7,613 nucleotides of DNA from assembly GCA_900770015.1 (NCBI GenBank), contig CAAGIU010000087.1, positions 1 to 7,613 of the forward strand, in the 5' to 3' direction. The first letter of the stretch is position 1; each line of letters opens with the position of its first letter. The translations under genes were made by a program, and so were the position numbers. This DNA is from an uncultured Oscillospiraceae bacterium (lineage in GTDB: Bacteria; Bacillota_A; Clostridia; Oscillospirales; Oscillospiraceae). A model generated the notes under the pieces. That model was not told where the DNA came from, made no database searches, and saw only the letters and a program-made list of their open reading frames with translations. Shown here in pieces: positions 5,610 through 7,613 of this stretch.

Positions 5610-6014
5610 ATGAAAAAATCCTCGCTGCTTGCCCTGTGGGGCATTCTCTATATTATCTGCGTCGGTCTGGGTTTTATACCGGAGCCGGAGGGCGGCATCC
5701 GCGTGCTTCTGCTGACGATCTCTCTGGTCTTCTTTGTGCCGCCGGCCATTGTGCTCTATGACGCCATCCGGTGCGGCGACAAAAAAACCATCCGGCTGAT
5801 CCGGCTGCTCAGCGCCGCGTCTCTTGGCGTCACGCTGCTTCTCATGATCCTCAGCATCCTCACAGCAATGGCCAGCGAGGCAGTGGGCAACCTGATGCAT
5901 GTTCTGCTGGTGGTGTTCTCCACGCCCATGTTCTGCAGCAATTACTGGGCGCTGTCGCTGTTCCTGTGGGCGGCGCTGCTGACGGCTTCCTTTCCCGCAA
6001 AGAAAAAGGAGTAA
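5610..6014 (+). CDS. Unrecognised small integral membrane protein upstream of lspA
   Basis: I do not recognise this 134-residue protein. It is strongly hydrophobic, with four or five membrane segments at about 5-23, 31-51, 63-86, 95-108 and 112-127. A positively charged loop (RCGDKKTIRLIR, 54-65) and a basic tail (KKKE) suggest which ends face the cytoplasm. There are only two cysteines (C17, C55) besides C109, no obvious catalytic motif, and no lipobox. The ATG is preceded by GGAAAGGAA (5595-5603). The gene is the first of a three-gene operon and ends 3 bases before the lspA start, whose ribosome binding site lies in this gene's last codons. It is therefore expressed with lipoprotein signal peptidase. 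A role at the membrane is certain, but a role in lipoprotein processing is only a guess from context. Confidence 0.8.
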   Translation: MKKSSLLALWGILYIICVGLGFIPEPEGGIRVLLLTISLVFFVPPAIVLYDAIRCGDKKTIRLIRLLSAASLGVTLLLMILSILTAMASEAVGNLMHVLLVVFSTPMFCSNYWALSLFLWAALLTASFPAKKKE

Positions 6015-6017
6015 GGT

Positions 6018-6503
6018 ATGTTTCTGTATTATTCCCTGTTCGCCGCCCTGATCGTCGCGGCGGATCAGATTTCCAAGTATTTCGTTGTGAAGCAGATCCC
6101 GCTGTACGGCCATGTGGACTTCCTGCCCGGGATTCTGGGGCTGACCTATGTCCGCAACGAGGGCGCGGCCTTCTCCTCCTTTCAGGGGATGCAGTGGCTC
6201 TTTGGGTTGATCTTCCTGGCATTCACCGCGGCAATTTTCTATGAATACTTCAAAAAGCCCATGCTTTTTACAAAATGGGAGCGCTGGTGCATCGCGGCCA
6301 TCTACGGCGGCGGTGCAGGCAACATGATCGACCGGCTGCGGCAGGGCTATGTGGTGGACATGCTGGAGACGGAATTCATGGAGTTTCCGGTGTTCAACGT
6401 GGCCGACTGCTTCATCACCTGCGGGTGCATCCTGCTGATGATCCATCTGGTCTTTTTCAACAAGCAGTTTTGGAAGGAAGAAAAGCATGAATCTCACCGC
6501 TGA
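6018..6503 (+). CDS. lspA: LspA, lipoprotein signal peptidase (signal peptidase II)
   Basis: Membrane aspartyl protease that removes the signal peptide from diacylglyceryl-modified prolipoproteins, cutting just before the lipidated cysteine. The 161-residue protein shows every conserved block: ADQISK at 15-20 (D16), RNEGAAFS at 46-53, GGGAGNMIDR at 97-106, and the two catalytic aspartates D114 (in VVDM) and D130 (in FNVAD). Membrane segments lie at about 4-24, 57-76, 88-102 and 132-147. Length is normal for the family. AAAGGAG (6005-6011) lies 6 bases ahead of the ATG, inside the end of the previous gene. The next gene begins 17 bases before this stop. The lspA-pseudouridine synthase order is also found in Bacillus (lspA-ylyB), so the context is conserved and ordinary. 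Confidence 0.97.
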   Translation: MFLYYSLFAALIVAADQISKYFVVKQIPLYGHVDFLPGILGLTYVRNEGAAFSSFQGMQWLFGLIFLAFTAAIFYEYFKKPMLFTKWERWCIAAIYGGGAGNMIDRLRQGYVVDMLETEFMEFPVFNVADCFITCGCILLMIHLVFFNKQFWKEEKHESHR

Positions 6504-7404
6504 CACCGCCGGGGAACGGCTGGATGCCTTTCTGGCACGCTGCGCGGAGAACCTCAGCCGCAGCGCCGCCCAGAAGCTCATCGAAGAGGGCCATGTGCTG
6601 CGCAACGGCCGGCCCGGTAAAAAAAACGACAAGCTGAACATCGGCGACAGCGTCGAATACACCATCCCGGAACCCAAAGCCGTGGACATCGCCCCGAAGG
6701 AGATCCCCCTGGACATCGTCTACGAGGATGAGGACGTCCTCGTCATCAACAAGCCCAAGGGGCTGGTGGTGCACCCCGCCGCCGGACATCTGGATGACAC
6801 ATTGGTCAACGGCCTGCTCTATGCCATGGGCGACGAGCTCTCCGGCATCAACGGCGAGCTGCGGCCCGGCATCGTCCACCGCATCGACAAGGACACCTCG
6901 GGACTGCTGGCGGTGGCGAAAAACGACCTGGCCCACGCCGTGCTGGCCTCCCAGCTGAAGGATCACACCATGGCGCGGACCTACGAGGCCATCGTCTGCG
7001 GCTCCTTCCGGGAGGACAGCGGCACCGTGGACGCCCCCATCGGACGCCATCCCACCGACCGGAAGAGGATGTGCGTCACCCAGCGCAATTCCAAGGACGC
7101 CGTGACCCACTGGGAGGTGGTCAAGCGCTACCGGGGCTACACCCACATCCGCTGCCGTCTGGAGACCGGCCGCACCCATCAGATCCGGGTACATATGGCC
7201 CACATCGGCCACCCCATTCTGGGGGACACGGTCTACGGCCACAAAAAGCCGGAGCTGGGCCAGGACAGCCAGTGTCTCCATGCAGGAGCACTCTGCTTCC
7301 GCCACCCCAGAGACGGCCGCCCGGTGATGGTGTTCGCCCCCCTGCCGGAGTATTTCCGCCAGGTTCTCGAAAAGCTGGAAAAGAACATGCCTTCGGAAGG
7401 ATAA
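6487..7404 (+). CDS. rluD: RluD/YlyB-type 23S rRNA pseudouridine synthase (RluA family)
   Basis: Converts specific uridines to pseudouridine, most probably in 23S rRNA helix 69, as RluD does; the exact sites cannot be read from sequence. In 305 residues there is an N-terminal S4 RNA-binding domain (about 8-62, including ERLDAFLARC and the LIEEGHVLRNG turn) and then the RluA catalytic domain. That domain has VINKPKGLVVHPA (86-98), the catalytic loop GIVHRIDKDTSGLL (128-141) with nucleophile D134, and GRTHQIRVHMAHIGHPILGD (228-247). The start is the ATG at 6487, overlapping lspA by 17 bases. GGAAGGAAG (6472-6480) lies 6 bases ahead, and residues 8-11 already belong to the S4 fold, so a later start is unlikely. 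The protein is full length and intact. RluA-family paralogues are hard to tell apart, so the symbol rests on the S4 domain and on the lspA neighbour. Confidence 0.93.
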   Translation: MNLTADTAGERLDAFLARCAENLSRSAAQKLIEEGHVLRNGRPGKKNDKLNIGDSVEYTIPEPKAVDIAPKEIPLDIVYEDEDVLVINKPKGLVVHPAAGHLDDTLVNGLLYAMGDELSGINGELRPGIVHRIDKDTSGLLAVAKNDLAHAVLASQLKDHTMARTYEAIVCGSFREDSGTVDAPIGRHPTDRKRMCVTQRNSKDAVTHWEVVKRYRGYTHIRCRLETGRTHQIRVHMAHIGHPILGDTVYGHKKPELGQDSQCLHAGALCFRHPRDGRPVMVFAPLPEYFRQVLEKLEKNMPSEG

Positions 7405-7415
7405 AATGTTCTTTT
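7379..7415 (+). terminator. Possible weak terminator spanning the rluD stop codon
   Basis: AAAAGAACAT (7379-7388) pairs perfectly with ATGTTCTTTT (7406-7415), and a nested CCTTC-G-GAAGG (7390-7400) sits in the loop. The structure has an A-tract on the left and a T-rich end, as many intrinsic terminators do. However, the outer stem is AT-rich and begins inside the coding region, so termination would be inefficient. Confidence 0.4.
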
Positions 7416-7450
7416 GAGGGCAGCTCGGCAAACTGGAATTTGTGGGGGTC

Positions 7451-7594
7451 ATACGAAGTATCTCATTTGATCCATTGATCAATATCGATGCCGAAGGCAA
7501 TATCGACTTTCCCATGGGAAAGATATCGATATATCAAAACGATATTTGCTTCGCAATCGATATGTGCATGGCACTCGATATGCGCTGCGGCGCA
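7451..7594. repeat. Iterated array of small hairpins separated by CGATAT/ATATCG spacers
   Basis: Six short palindromes follow one another: ATAC-GAA-GTAT (7451-7461), TGCC-GAA-GGCA (7489-7499), CTTTCCCATGGGAAAG (7507-7522), TTGC-TTC-GCAA (7546-7556), GTGC-ATG-GCAC (7564-7574) and TGCGC-TGCG-GCGCA (7581-7594). ATTGATCAAT (7474-7483) is a further 10-bp palindrome between the first two. The stems differ completely in sequence, while the spacers are nearly constant: ATATCGA at 7482, 7500 and 7523, TCGATAT at 7526, 7557 and 7575, and CGATAT at 7540. Spacers are themselves palindromic (ATCGAT). No reading frame or ribosome binding site is visible. It is not a CRISPR array, because the conserved part is only 6-8 bases and the intervals are hairpins. 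The remaining bases to the window end continue GC-rich, so the array may extend beyond. Function is unknown. Confidence 0.7.
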
Positions 7595-7613
7595 AGATAG
7601 TGTTTGCCGCGCC

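Noticed and set aside
5499..6716. A 405-codon open frame on the minus strand
   Set aside because: It runs antisense to the small membrane gene, lspA and the start of rluD, all well supported. Its His/Gln/Arg-rich composition is typical of antisense translation of GC-rich genes.
6457..7515. A 352-codon open frame on the minus strand
   Set aside because: It is antisense to rluD, whose catalytic and S4 motifs are intact, and it has no recognisable domain.
7451..7594. CRISPR array or tRNA cluster for the hairpin array
   Set aside because: The repeated part is only 6-8 bases, the intervals are self-complementary and of unequal length, and no cloverleaf or CCA-like end can be drawn.

Overview
The window looks like chromosomal DNA of a gut-type Gram-positive anaerobe, most likely Clostridia of the Oscillospiraceae/Ruminococcaceae group. 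This rests on GC-rich, housekeeping-type coding regions, strong AGGAGG-type ribosome binding sites, the gene families present (NrdR, a YmdB phosphodiesterase, a YhaO/YhaN pair, LspA next to an RluD-type synthase) and gaps filled with palindromic repeats of the kind I associate with those genomes. The taxonomy is inference, not a search result.

Layout. Bases 1-150 hold a repeat element rich in CTCCCTC/GAGGGAG palindromes. Bases 151-4108 are a tightly packed minus-strand operon, transcribed ymdB -> yhaO -> yhaN, in which successive genes overlap by 10 and 4 bases. Bases 4109-4505 are a non-coding stretch of about 400 bp. It contains two candidate minus-strand promoters, an inverted-repeat element whose arms each carry a hairpin, and the terminator of the next operon. 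Bases 4506-5428 are a second minus-strand operon, nrdR followed by a small SdpI-like membrane protein, joined by a one-base overlap. A divergent intergenic region (5429-5609) carries two convincing back-to-back promoters. Bases 5610-7404 are a plus-strand operon: an unrecognised small membrane protein, lspA, then an RluD-type pseudouridine synthase that starts inside lspA. Bases 7405-7613 hold a weak terminator-like hairpin and then an iterated array of tiny hairpins separated by CGATAT/ATATCG spacers, running to the end of the window.

How the genes work together. YhaO (Mre11/SbcD-type metallophosphoesterase) and YhaN (Rad50/SbcC-like ATPase) should form one nuclease-ATPase complex. YhaN has a hydrophobic hairpin mid-protein and no visible zinc hook, so the complex is probably membrane-attached. 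YmdB, a cyclic-nucleotide phosphodiesterase family protein, is translated just ahead of them. NrdR is the repressor of ribonucleotide reductase genes. LspA matures lipoproteins, and the RluD-type protein modifies 23S rRNA uridines; their adjacency matches the lspA-ylyB order of Bacillus.

The least explained material is intergenic: three unrelated palindromic repeat families in 7.6 kb. One shows paired, structure-preserving base changes between its two arms. Another is a string of 3-nt-loop hairpins that fits no standard feature class.
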